From: Metabacillus schmidteae
GTDB taxonomy: Bacteria; Bacillota; Bacilli; Bacillales; Bacillaceae
Reading direction: 5' to 3'
Assembly (NCBI RefSeq): GCF_903166545.1
Contig: NZ_CAESCH010000001.1
Span: 1,802,001 to 1,866,000 of the forward strand
Length of the DNA: 64,000 nucleotides
This document shows positions 27,534-36,018 of this stretch, in pieces. The notes below the pieces were generated by a model. That model saw only the letters and a list, made by a program, of their open reading frames with translations, made no database searches and was not told where the DNA came from. A program made the translations under genes and the position numbers. Positions within the stretch are counted from its first letter, which is position 1; each line of letters opens with the position of its first letter.

Positions 27534-29113
27534 AAGCAATCATTATCGATGACGAAACACATGTAAGAGAGGGAGTCCTTTTATTAGCTGAATGGAAGAG
27601 GTTCGGTATCCAAGAAATATTTGAGGCAAAGGATGGAGAAGAAGCGAAAACATTAATTCTTCAGCATCAACCTCAAATCATTTTTACAGATATGAATATG
27701 CCGAGGTTTGATGGAATCGAGCTTCTAAAATGGCTTAGTGAAAAGGAAATAGACAGTAAAATTATTGTTATCAGCGGATATGATGATTTTCATTACATGA
27801 GAAACGCTATCACGTATGGAAGTTTTGATTATCTATTAAAACCGATTGATCCCAGTCTTCTAAATGAAACGTTAGAAAGAGCGATTAAAGAGTGGAAAAA
27901 GCAAGATCAGAGGAGAGAGTCAACAATAGAAACCACCAAAGTTATAAATGAGGTAAAGCCACTTTATTGGGATCATATCTTTTCTAATGTCATGATGGAT
28001 CCAACGTTGTCATCAGATATGGTTACCAAAATCAACAAGGAATTCAATGTTAACCTCAATGAAGTAGATTGCACCATTTCGTTGTTATTGATAAACTCCA
28101 AAATCATAGAGAAGTTTGATGGAGATAAAAATTTAGCTTTTTTTACACTATTAAATATCTGTAATGAAATTGTTCAGTCAAACCGTAGTGGTTTTTGCTT
28201 TCGAAATGTGAATGAGGAAAAAGAGATCGTTGTTCTTTTATGGACTAAAAGAAATGAAATGGAAATAGTAAAGGAAATTCAGAGGGGAATTTATAAATTT
28301 TCCGGTATAAAAGTCGTGTTTGCAATCGGTCATTCATCGTCAATGAAGGAAGCCTATAAAATAGCTCAAAAAACCTTGTTCAAACATAATATGATAGAAT
28401 CTCCTAAGAAAAATAATATTGTTTATATCAAGGACGTCAGCTCAGGTTCCTTACTTCATTTATTAGATTTTGCAGAAGAAATCAAATGGGCTATTCAAAG
28501 TGGTAGTGTTGAGCAAATGGATGAGGTTGTTCAAAGGATCTTTCATACACTTGAAACCAATCATGTACTGTCATTAGAACAAGTGAGAGTATGGGAGGAT
28601 CAGTTTGCTATTCTTAGGAAGAATTGGTTAAAAGAATATAAGATGAACGAAGATGTATCCTTCTATGAAGGGAAAGATTATTGGGATGAGGAAGGTGTTT
28701 TCTCATTTGAAAAATTCAAAGAAGAAAAGCGAAAGGAATTTTATAAATTAATACATCTTTTGAATGATGTAAAGTATCAAAAAGAAGCAAGCAGCATACA
28801 AGAGATTGAAGCATTTTTAAGAAAAAACTATGAGAAGGATATTACATTACAAGAAATTGCTGATCGTTTTTTTCTAAGTCGTGAATATATTTCTAGAAAG
28901 TTCAAACAGGAATATCATGAGACATTAACCAATTATCTAACGAAAATTAGAATTGAAAAAGCGAAAGAACTTCTAGAAAATCCACATTTAAAGGTGTATG
29001 AAATTTCCTTTAAATGTGGATATCAAAATGAAAAATATTTTAATAAAGTTTTTAAAAAGATAGTTGGACTAACACCAAATGAATTTAGGGTCAAGATCAT
29101 ATCAAAGTCATAA
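27530..29113 (+). CDS. YesN-like AraC-type response regulator 2
   Basis: 527 aa. Receiver 1-120 with Asp54 in IIFTDMNMPRFDG and Lys in LLKPID; a long central region of about 280 residues typical of full-length YesN proteins; C-terminal AraC domain ITLQEIADRFFLSREYISRKFKQEYHE and EISFKCGYQNEKYFNKVFKKIVGLTPNEFR. Coupled to its kinase by an ATGA overlap. Probably activates the importer operon that precedes it, the promoter of which lies near the cre site at 22443. Confidence 0.9.
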   Translation: MKAIIIDDETHVREGVLLLAEWKRFGIQEIFEAKDGEEAKTLILQHQPQIIFTDMNMPRFDGIELLKWLSEKEIDSKIIVISGYDDFHYMRNAITYGSFDYLLKPIDPSLLNETLERAIKEWKKQDQRRESTIETTKVINEVKPLYWDHIFSNVMMDPTLSSDMVTKINKEFNVNLNEVDCTISLLLINSKIIEKFDGDKNLAFFTLLNICNEIVQSNRSGFCFRNVNEEKEIVVLLWTKRNEMEIVKEIQRGIYKFSGIKVVFAIGHSSSMKEAYKIAQKTLFKHNMIESPKKNNIVYIKDVSSGSLLHLLDFAEEIKWAIQSGSVEQMDEVVQRIFHTLETNHVLSLEQVRVWEDQFAILRKNWLKEYKMNEDVSFYEGKDYWDEEGVFSFEKFKEEKRKEFYKLIHLLNDVKYQKEASSIQEIEAFLRKNYEKDITLQEIADRFFLSREYISRKFKQEYHETLTNYLTKIRIEKAKELLENPHLKVYEISFKCGYQNEKYFNKVFKKIVGLTPNEFRVKIISKS

Positions 29114-29162
29114 GAATTTTGGACTTAACTTTTATGTGAATGTATTCAAAGTCAATTGTGGG

Positions 29163-29198
29163 AACACTTCTCTTAACAATAAGGGAGTGTTTCTTTTT
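29163..29198 (+). terminator. Terminator of two-component system 2
   Basis: AACACT pairs with AGTGTT and CTCTT with AAGGG, with a one-base bulge, followed by a T-rich tract. Confidence 0.6.
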
Positions 29199-29331
29199 GT
29201 TCTAAACATGTTGATCACCTAAGAAAGAAAGTCTTTTTGCCAATGATTCCCTAGGTTCCTTGTAATAATGACATAATTTTAATAAAGCTGTTTATGCTAA
29301 TGAATAGTTTTACTATAAAGCAAAAGGTAGT

Positions 29332-29562
29332 GTGATAATATTGTTAATTTTATTAAAATTAGTTTTCGTTATGTTCAGTTGTTTAGGACTTATTATGACT
29401 CTAGATTACTTTCAGGGAAAAAGTTTATTTTTAACCTTCACTATCCTAAAAGAACATATCAATTCACTGATTGGTGAGGATCTCATCATTATTTTCACTT
29501 TTTTTCTTGTTCTCTTCATCTACTTTTATTCTTTTACTAAAGCAAAGAAGATAGAAAAATAA
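29332..29562 (+). CDS. Small two-helix membrane protein facing the germination operon
   Basis: 76 aa with two membrane helices (LILLKLVFVMFSCLGLIMTL and LIIIFTFFLVLFIYFYSF) separated by about 25 mostly polar residues, and a lysine-rich tail. GTG start five bases after AAAGG. It is encoded tail-to-tail with the B subunit of the germinant receptor, stops one base apart. Size and topology match the small 'D subunit' proteins described beside GerA-type receptor operons in Bacillus species, so a modulator of the receptor is my best guess; sequence similarity cannot be checked here. Otherwise an unnamed membrane protein. Confidence 0.5.
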   Translation: MIILLILLKLVFVMFSCLGLIMTLDYFQGKSLFLTFTILKEHINSLIGEDLIIIFTFFLVLFIYFYSFTKAKKIEK

Positions 29563-29563
29563 A

Positions 29564-30661
29564 CTATTTCTTGAGAATTTTTTCTTTTACTAAAATGGTA
29601 AGAAGTAAAAGAAATGGAATAAAGAGTTGAAAAGGAAGGTGTAAATAATATGGGACCAGCTTTAATCCCTCTTCTAAATGATCCTGATAGCTCGTGGTAA
29701 TAATCAACGAAAAAAGAACAATCATCCCGCCGACAAAGCAATTAATGAAAGGATGAGGTTTAATTGAGAAAACTTGATTAATTCCCAATACTGCACAAAA
29801 GAAAAAGACTGAAATCTTTATAAAACCTAGAATAATCATCAAAATAATAACAATAGTGTCTAGTCTTTGAATAAAATTACCAATATCAATGTAAGCAACC
29901 GCTGTAAGGGCTGGAAATGAAGAACGAGTAATAATATCTGGACCAAGTACCCAAATATATTGTAATGAGCTAAATGTAAAGTATAATCCAACGAATAAAA
30001 TTGCGAATATTCCAACTTTAAATCCTTTTTTAACATTATTTAAATAAGGGAAAATCATGGTGAATGTAATGAGTTCTCCATATGGAACTGTAATATTTAG
30101 AGGATATAACTCTTTTATTATCGGTTTCCAACCTTCACTTAAAATAGGAAGTGTGTTCTCAGGATGAATAAATCCACCTAAAACAAACATGAGATTTATG
30201 GTGAGAAATGAAACTAGAATAATGCCAAAGCATATGATTGCTGCTCTTGAAAATACCTCGATGCCTAAACTAACAGCGTATATTAATAAGAATATAATGC
30301 ACAAACCGATTGTAATGATGGAAGTTCGATAGTAGGGAGAGGCAATAAGCAACTCTTCAAAATCACGTAATACCCTTGAGGCTATATAAATGAAGTAGAG
30401 AATATAAAAATAACTACAAAGAGTACCTACATATTTCCCCCAAATAATTGGTAAATAAGAGGTTAAAGGCTTATCTGGATATTTTTTGTAAATATAGTAA
30501 TACATACTATATATTAGAACTCCAGCTAAAGAAGATAACAATGTAACAATCCAAGCATCTTGCTTTGCTCCACTACCAACATCTAAGAGGATGGCAGTGC
30601 CGAATAGAAAGAGGACCATCATACAAAAGAGCTGAACATGATTTATTTGTTCTTTAATCAA
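29564..30661 (-). CDS. Spore germination permease-like protein, GerAB/GerKB family
   Basis: 365 aa, the standard length of receptor B subunits, with ten predicted helices of the APC-type fold (FCMMVLFLFGTAILLDVGSG at the start, WVTLLSSLAGVLIYSMYYY, YFYILYFIYIASRVLRDFEE). The family is an inner-membrane part of the spore that binds the germinant, an amino acid or sugar. It is the last gene of an A-C-B operon, 15 bases after the C gene, the order of B. subtilis gerK. The germinant cannot be inferred. Confidence 0.9.
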   Translation of the reverse strand: MIKEQINHVQLFCMMVLFLFGTAILLDVGSGAKQDAWIVTLLSSLAGVLIYSMYYYIYKKYPDKPLTSYLPIIWGKYVGTLCSYFYILYFIYIASRVLRDFEELLIASPYYRTSIITIGLCIIFLLIYAVSLGIEVFSRAAIICFGIILVSFLTINLMFVLGGFIHPENTLPILSEGWKPIIKELYPLNITVPYGELITFTMIFPYLNNVKKGFKVGIFAILFVGLYFTFSSLQYIWVLGPDIITRSSFPALTAVAYIDIGNFIQRLDTIVIILMIILGFIKISVFFFCAVLGINQVFSIKPHPFINCFVGGMIVLFSLIITTSYQDHLEEGLKLVPYYLHLPFQLFIPFLLLLTILVKEKILKK

Positions 30662-30676
30662 TCATTCTCACACCTT

Positions 30677-31866
30677 TCATTTATAGTTAAAAGGATTTAC
30701 ACGCATTCCTGTATTTTCAATTGAAGCCTCAACTTTTACTGTTAGTAAAGCGCCTGAAAAAAGTTCATTCCACTCTTGCTTGTGCTCCTTCCAGTAGGAA
30801 GGTTTTGTTTTCGATAGCTTGTCTCCAAATCCAAAAACATCGGTTCCATGTTTTTGAGTAATATTAAGCACTTCCATGACCTGAGACCTAACCTCATTTG
30901 CAAGTTGATCTTCTAAATCCTTTAAGGTATTAGGGTCTGTGAAGTCTAAGTGACAGGTAGCTTCACTGATTTCACCCTTAAGTGATATGTTAATCGTTAA
31001 AAGAATCTTACTATTCTTCACTTCTGTAGAGAGACGCGTTTTATTTTGACGAGTCGTAACGGTTATGAGCTTTTCCTCACGATTATTTCTACATGTAAGA
31101 GGGAAACTGGTACTTTTTGCTTCAGATACAATAAGTTGTGCTGTTCTTGCAAGTTCTCCATCTAACCATTGAACTAGTTTATCTTTCTTGAAAAGTGCAA
31201 CGCCACTCACTTCCATAACAGATGGATCCATTCTTTGGAGGTTTTCAGATGCATTTGTATTATCCTTTTCTTTGCTATGACCTATACCAGTTATCATAAG
31301 GTCTTTTCCTTCACTTGAAAGGGTCTCAATCACTTTGACATCTGTTGTGGTGCGGAAATACCGTACATTACCTTATTATTTTCACTTGTGCTAATAATAC
31401 TTTTCGAAGGGTTTGACTCGATTGGTTCAATTAGACTAAGTAAAAGCTCTGCTGATGTCTCTCTTGAGATATATACGGGCATATTGGGTCTTGCTTGTTT
31501 TCCACGTTCAAACGAATCAAAAATGGTGTATATACCATCTCTCGCTTGTTCCTCACTTATGACGACAAGTGAGAGATGTGACACGACATTCTCTCTCGGG
31601 ATAATGGTAGAAGATTTCCGGTAAGCATCGATTAGAGTTTCTCCTTCCATTGTGTAATTTATAAGAGGTAGACCTGTGGTTGAACTACTATTATTGGAAA
31701 AACTATTAGGATTTACCACCTGAAATGTTAATCGATATCCTTTTTCATGCTCAATGGGTTTATCTATTCCCAAAGAAGTAATAACCCCAATTTCATTTAA
31801 ATCTTTATAATTTGAACAGCTTGTTAAAGTCGTGATAATTAATAAAGGAATGATGAGCTTTTTCAT
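30677..31866 (-). pseudogene. Ger(x)C-type germinant receptor lipoprotein, split by a frameshift
   Basis: Normal C subunits are about 370-400 aa. Here the first 178 codons (31866-31330) give a lipoprotein signal with lipobox TLTSC and the family start NYKDLNEIGVITSLGIDKP. They end at NNKVMYGISAPQQMSK followed by a stop. The remaining 218 codons (31333-30677) continue with VIETLSSEGKDLMITGIG and SGVALFKKDKLVQWLDGE, the family's C-terminal half. Reading one base out before position 31340 gives TTDVKVIETL, the expected join, so one base is missing. The second half could restart at a GTG that overlaps the stop (GTGA). Either a real inactivation, a two-piece protein or a sequence error. It sits between the A and B genes with a four-base overlap upstream. 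Confidence 0.75.
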
Positions 31867-33332
31867 AATGGCCTCTTTCTATTTCCCGATTCCTTTCTTA
31901 ATTTGCGAAAAGAAAATCGAAATAAGCTATCTTTTTGCTCTTTTAAACTAAAAGGCGCGAAGGGTGCAAAATAGTGTGATCCAATTGAACGTAAGCTACA
32001 AACATGAAGCAAAATTGCTAAAGACATTAATAACAATCCCAAAAAACCTATATAGGCAGAACTAAAAAGTAAAAAGAAGCGTAGGGCACGAGCAACATTA
32101 AGAATACTTGTATTAGGCAACGTAAAGCTGCTAATTGCAGATGTTGCAACAATGATAACAACTGCTGCAGAAACAAACCCGGCTTCAACTGCGGCTTGTC
32201 CAAGGATAAGTGCTCCAACAATAGATACTGCAGGTCCAATCGCACGAGGCATTCGTATTCCTGCCTCTCTTAATACTTCAAAAGCTATCTCCATGATTAA
32301 AATCTCAACAATGGCAGGAAAAGGAATCCTTTCTCTTTGCGCCATTAAGGAAACAAGTAAGGTTGTAGGTATTAACCCTTGGTGATGAGTCGTTAATGCC
32401 AAATAGATAGCTGAGGCATACATGTTGACTAAAAAGGAGCCAACACGTAAAATCCGCAAAAACGTACTATAAAAATAATTATTATAATAATCTTCAGGAG
32501 ATTGAAAAAATTGGATTAAAGTAATCGGGCAAATTAGAACAAATGGTGTTCCATGAATAAAAATAGCTATTTTTCCTTCTAATAGGTGAGCAACAACAAC
32601 ATCTGGTCGCTCCGTGTTTAATAAAAGGGGGAAAATAGTTTTATGATCTTGTATAAGCTCTTCAACATAATTGGATTCTAATATTCCGTCAATTTTTATA
32701 GACTTAATTCGACGTACAATTTCTTCAACGTACTTCTTTTCTGCTAATCCCTCAATAGACATTATGGCTACGTCCGTTTTTGTAATTGAACCAACCTTAG
32801 AGTCTAAAATTCTTATATTAGGATTTTGGATCCTTCCACGAACTAGGGATATGTTGTTCCGTATATTTTCGTTAAAGCTATCTTTAGGGCCGCGAATGAC
32901 AGTTTGACTAGTCGGTTCAGTGATAGAACGAGATTCAATCTTCTGGGTACCAGCAATGATTGCTTGAGGTATTTTATCCAATAAAATGACAGTATCACCT
33001 GTTAAAATAGAGGAGATGACTTCTTCCCACGTTTTTGCAAACGAAGTGTTAGAAACCTCAATTAAATTGAAGATATTCCCCTCTGCCTCACTAGATGATA
33101 ATGGTTCATCAGAAAAATTTATCAACTTAATAATAGGTTCCATCACATGTTCACTTAAAAGGTCTTCATCGACGATCCCGCTTAAATGAACAATAGCAAT
33201 TTTCACTCCACCATGCATTTGCATTAGTTGACGAACGGAAAGATCATGACTATAACCAAATTCTTTTTTTATATGTTGAATGTTTTCTTGTAGTTCTGTT
33301 GATATGATTTTTTCTTGGTGAGAGTTTGTCAT
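31863..33332 (-). CDS. Spore germination protein, GerAA/GerKA family
   Basis: 489 aa, the A subunit of a germinant receptor. The soluble N-terminal half contains IAIVHLSGIVDEDLL and SLVRGRIQNPNIRI; the C-terminal half has about five membrane helices beginning at YYNNYFYSTFLRILRVGSFLV, and the conserved block RIPFPAIVEILIMEIAFEVLREAGIRMPRAIGPAVSIVGALILG. A subunits form the oligomeric ion channel of the receptor in the spore inner membrane. ATG 33332 follows GAGGAG; a GTG 15 bases upstream lies within that site. First gene of the operon. A sigma-G promoter would be expected upstream but I could not identify one with confidence. Confidence 0.92.
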   Translation of the reverse strand: MTNSHQEKIISTELQENIQHIKKEFGYSHDLSVRQLMQMHGGVKIAIVHLSGIVDEDLLSEHVMEPIIKLINFSDEPLSSSEAEGNIFNLIEVSNTSFAKTWEEVISSILTGDTVILLDKIPQAIIAGTQKIESRSITEPTSQTVIRGPKDSFNENIRNNISLVRGRIQNPNIRILDSKVGSITKTDVAIMSIEGLAEKKYVEEIVRRIKSIKIDGILESNYVEELIQDHKTIFPLLLNTERPDVVVAHLLEGKIAIFIHGTPFVLICPITLIQFFQSPEDYYNNYFYSTFLRILRVGSFLVNMYASAIYLALTTHHQGLIPTTLLVSLMAQRERIPFPAIVEILIMEIAFEVLREAGIRMPRAIGPAVSIVGALILGQAAVEAGFVSAAVVIIVATSAISSFTLPNTSILNVARALRFFLLFSSAYIGFLGLLLMSLAILLHVCSLRSIGSHYFAPFAPFSLKEQKDSLFRFSFRKLRKESGNRKRPL

Positions 33333-33515
33333 GATGATTCTCCTCACTACAAAAGGATCTGTATTACTATATTTACCTGTTTTTCTCTGTTTATGTAAAA
33401 ACGGGAAAAGGTTAGAAAATTATAAGAAAGTAATGTTATACTTTTTCAGAACTTTAAAATGTTCTATGATTATTTAGTGGTAAAATAGTAATCAATTACA
33501 CTCCGGAGGATTTTC

Positions 33516-34340
33516 ATGAGGATTTTTAGAATTTTAAACAACAACGCTGTAGTTGTGATAGATGGGCCACAGGAAAAAATTGTGATGGGACCCGGAATCG
33601 CTTTTCAAAAACAAAGAAATGACATTGTGCCAAAAAGCAAAATTGAAAAAATCTTTGTACTACATGAAGCTTCTTCGGAAAAATTTCAACAATTGCTTTC
33701 AACATTGCCAGAGGCACATATTGAGTTGGCTGAAAACGTCATCAGTTATGCAGAGGGGCATTTAAGTGGACCATTAAGTGATCATATCCATATTGCTTTA
33801 ACTGATCATCTCTCTTTTGCATTGGAGCGAATTCAACAAGGTATACCAATTAAAAATAAGCTATTAAACGAAATAAAAATGCTCTATAAAAAAGAGTTTG
33901 AAATAGGGTTGTGGGCAAAGGATGAGATCAAGAAAAAGCTGGGTATAGATATACCCGAAGATGAAGTGGCTCATATTGCTCTTCATATTCACACAGCGAA
34001 AATGGATGCACCTTCGATGAGTGAATCATTAAGACAAGCTTCTATTTTAAGTGATTTTGTCGAGAAGGTTGAGTCATATATAGGTGAAAAGATTGAGGAA
34101 TCTTCTATCAACTATCAAAGACTGATTACACATTTACGTTTTGCCTTAAATCGGATTCAACAAGGGGAGCAGTTTGATCCTATTGATCAAGACATGCTTG
34201 AGCTTATAAAAGATAAGTACAAAAAAGCTTATGAATACTCACAGAAAATACTAGATAATTTAAGTGAGGAATATGAGATTATCTTTCCGTATTCTGAGGT
34301 TGCTTATATAGCGATCCATATTCAAAGACTATTAAAGTAA
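33516..34340 (+). CDS. sacT: BglG/LicT-family antiterminator SacT
   Basis: 274 aa. The CAT RNA-binding domain (MRIFRILNNNAVVVID to about residue 55) is followed by two PRD domains: PRD1 with His in SDHIHIALTDHL and HIALHIHTA, PRD2 with YQRLITHLRFAL and VAYIAIHIQRLL. PTS components phosphorylate these His residues, and the active dimer binds RAT RNA to block a terminator. A RAT/terminator lies 80 bases downstream, followed by a sucrose PTS gene and sucrose-6-phosphate hydrolase, so it is SacT rather than LicT. ATG follows CGGAGG. Confidence 0.88.
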   Translation: MRIFRILNNNAVVVIDGPQEKIVMGPGIAFQKQRNDIVPKSKIEKIFVLHEASSEKFQQLLSTLPEAHIELAENVISYAEGHLSGPLSDHIHIALTDHLSFALERIQQGIPIKNKLLNEIKMLYKKEFEIGLWAKDEIKKKLGIDIPEDEVAHIALHIHTAKMDAPSMSESLRQASILSDFVEKVESYIGEKIEESSINYQRLITHLRFALNRIQQGEQFDPIDQDMLELIKDKYKKAYEYSQKILDNLSEEYEIIFPYSEVAYIAIHIQRLLK

Positions 34341-34365
34341 CGATGTCGAATTTCAGAATTTTTTG

Positions 34366-34394
34366 TTGACGTTTCCATATGTGTATTATAAAAT
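34366..34394 (+). promoter_or_regulatory. Probable sigma-A promoter of sacPA
   Basis: TTGACG and TAAAAT separated by 17 bases, 27 bases before the RAT element. Its leader would contain RAT and terminator. Confidence 0.55.
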
Positions 34395-34420
34395 AAACTC
34401 ATTCAAACAATTTCATATGT

Positions 34421-34451
34421 AGGATTGTTACTGATTACGCAGGCAAGACCT
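34421..34451 (+). promoter_or_regulatory. RAT antiterminator RNA element
   Basis: The 31 bases begin with AGGATTGTTACTGATT and end with GCAGGCAAGACCT, the known layout of RAT sites bound by SacT, SacY and LicT. The last bases, AAGACCT, also form the left arm of the following terminator, so protein binding excludes termination. Confidence 0.88.
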
Positions 34452-34529
34452 AGAATGTATAAGATGACATAGGTAGATCATCTAGCTGTATGCTACCTAT
34501 TTTTCCTTATATGTTTTAGGTCTTTTTTG
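34443..34529 (+). terminator. Conditional terminator in the sacP leader
   Basis: AAGACCTA near 34445 pairs with TTAGGTCTT near 34522, with TATAAG/CTTATA inside, followed by six T. An inner hairpin (ATAGGTAG with CTACCTAT) fills the centre. The left arm overlaps RAT, so the SacT-like protein decides read-through. Confidence 0.75.
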
Positions 34530-34570
34530 ATGTTTTAGGAAGGTCCTAACATTTTAGGGAGGAAATCAAC

Positions 34571-35944
34571 ATGAATCATCGTGAGGTTGCCGAAGAGCTT
34601 GTTACGAAGCTCGGTGGTAAAAACAATGTCATTAGTGCAGCTCACTGTGCAACCCGTCTTCGTTTAGTTATTGAAGATGAAAGTCAAATAGACAAAAATG
34701 CTATTGAGGAACTAGACGGAGTAAAAGGAGCGTTCTCAAGCTCTGGCCAGTTTCAAATAATTTTTGGAACAGGAATAGTGAATAAAGTGTATCAACACTT
34801 TGCACCATTAGTTGGAGTTTCAAAGGAGGAAAATAATCCGAAAAAAAGTGAATCTCATGGGGATGCAGCAAAGCGTAAGATGAATCCGTTTGCTCGTTTT
34901 GCTCGTACATTGTCTAATATTTTCGTGCCAATTATTCCTGCCATTGTTGCAGCAGGTATGTTGATGGGGCTTTTAGGATTAATGAAAACGTATAACTGGG
35001 TAGATCCAGAAAGTGGATTATTCGTGATGCTCGATATGTTTTCGTCTGCAGCTTTTATCATTTTGCCTATATTAATCGGCTATAGTGCAGCTAAGGAATT
35101 TGGGGCAAATAGTTACCTTGGAGCTGTAATAGGGGGGATTATGATACACCCTAACCTGCTTAACCCATGGGGATTATCTAATGCTGAGCCTTCCACCCTT
35201 GATTTCTTTGGATTTGGCGTTGAAATGCTAGGGTATCAAGGAACAGTAATTCCTGTATTATTAACTGTCTATATTATGGCACAAATTGAAAAAGGATTAA
35301 GAAAAGTCATTCCAAACGTAATTGATTTACTAGTTACACCATTCTTAACCGTTATTTTGACAGGTTTTGTTGCTTTACTGGTAGTCGGTCCATTAGGTAG
35401 AGTGTTAGGAAACGGAATTACAACAGTATTAGATGTTGTGTATAACTCAGCTGGACCTATTGCCGGGCTTTTATTCGGTGGCTTATATTCAACGATTGTA
35501 TTGACTGGTGTTCATCATAGCTTCCATGCGATTGAGGCTGAATTATTAAATGTAGGTGGAAACTACTTACTGCCGATATGGGCAATGGCAAATGTTGCTC
35601 AGGGTGGAGCAACTCTAGCAGTCTTCTTTAAAACGAAAAATAAAAAAACAAAAGAGATCGCCTTACCGGCAGCAGTTTCCACATTTCTTGGAATTACAGA
35701 ACCAGCGATCTTTGGAGTAAACTTAAAATATCGCCGTCCATTTATCGGAGCTGCAATTGGTGGAGCTTTAGGTGGAGCTTATGTGGTTTTCACTCAAGTC
35801 ATGGCCAATGGAATTGGGTTAACAGGGATTCCTCAGTTTGCCATTGTACAGGACCCGATTAACTACGGAATTGGATTTATCATTGCAGTAGTTGGTGCGT
35901 TTATGGCGACATTATTATTAGGTTGGAAAGAAGAATCAAAATAA
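34571..35944 (+). CDS. sacP: PTS sucrose transporter subunit EIIBC
   Basis: 457 aa. The EIIB domain is N-terminal, with phospho-Cys26 in AAHCATRLRLVIEDE. After a charged linker near 90-110 the EIIC membrane domain follows (NIFVPIIPAIVAAGMLMGLLG onward), with GVHHSFHAIEAELL and the GITEPAIFGVNLKYRRPF motif of the glucose/sucrose EIIC superfamily. It imports sucrose as sucrose-6-phosphate. There is no EIIA domain, so it must borrow one, as SacP of B. subtilis does. ATG lies behind GGGAGG. The hydrolase gene follows 74 bases later. Confidence 0.9.
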   Translation: MNHREVAEELVTKLGGKNNVISAAHCATRLRLVIEDESQIDKNAIEELDGVKGAFSSSGQFQIIFGTGIVNKVYQHFAPLVGVSKEENNPKKSESHGDAAKRKMNPFARFARTLSNIFVPIIPAIVAAGMLMGLLGLMKTYNWVDPESGLFVMLDMFSSAAFIILPILIGYSAAKEFGANSYLGAVIGGIMIHPNLLNPWGLSNAEPSTLDFFGFGVEMLGYQGTVIPVLLTVYIMAQIEKGLRKVIPNVIDLLVTPFLTVILTGFVALLVVGPLGRVLGNGITTVLDVVYNSAGPIAGLLFGGLYSTIVLTGVHHSFHAIEAELLNVGGNYLLPIWAMANVAQGGATLAVFFKTKNKKTKEIALPAAVSTFLGITEPAIFGVNLKYRRPFIGAAIGGALGGAYVVFTQVMANGIGLTGIPQFAIVQDPINYGIGFIIAVVGAFMATLLLGWKEESK

Positions 35945-36018
35945 GTGAAAATGGGTTGGCTTTGATTGTCAGAGTCAACCCTTTGTCTTGAAATATTCAA
36001 CGAAGTAGGAGGAGAAAA

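Noticed and set aside
33448..33465. AGAAC-N8-GTTCT inverted repeat before sacT
   Set aside because: Looks like a LexA-type dyad but lacks the CGAAC/GTTCG arms; AT-rich chance palindrome cannot be excluded.
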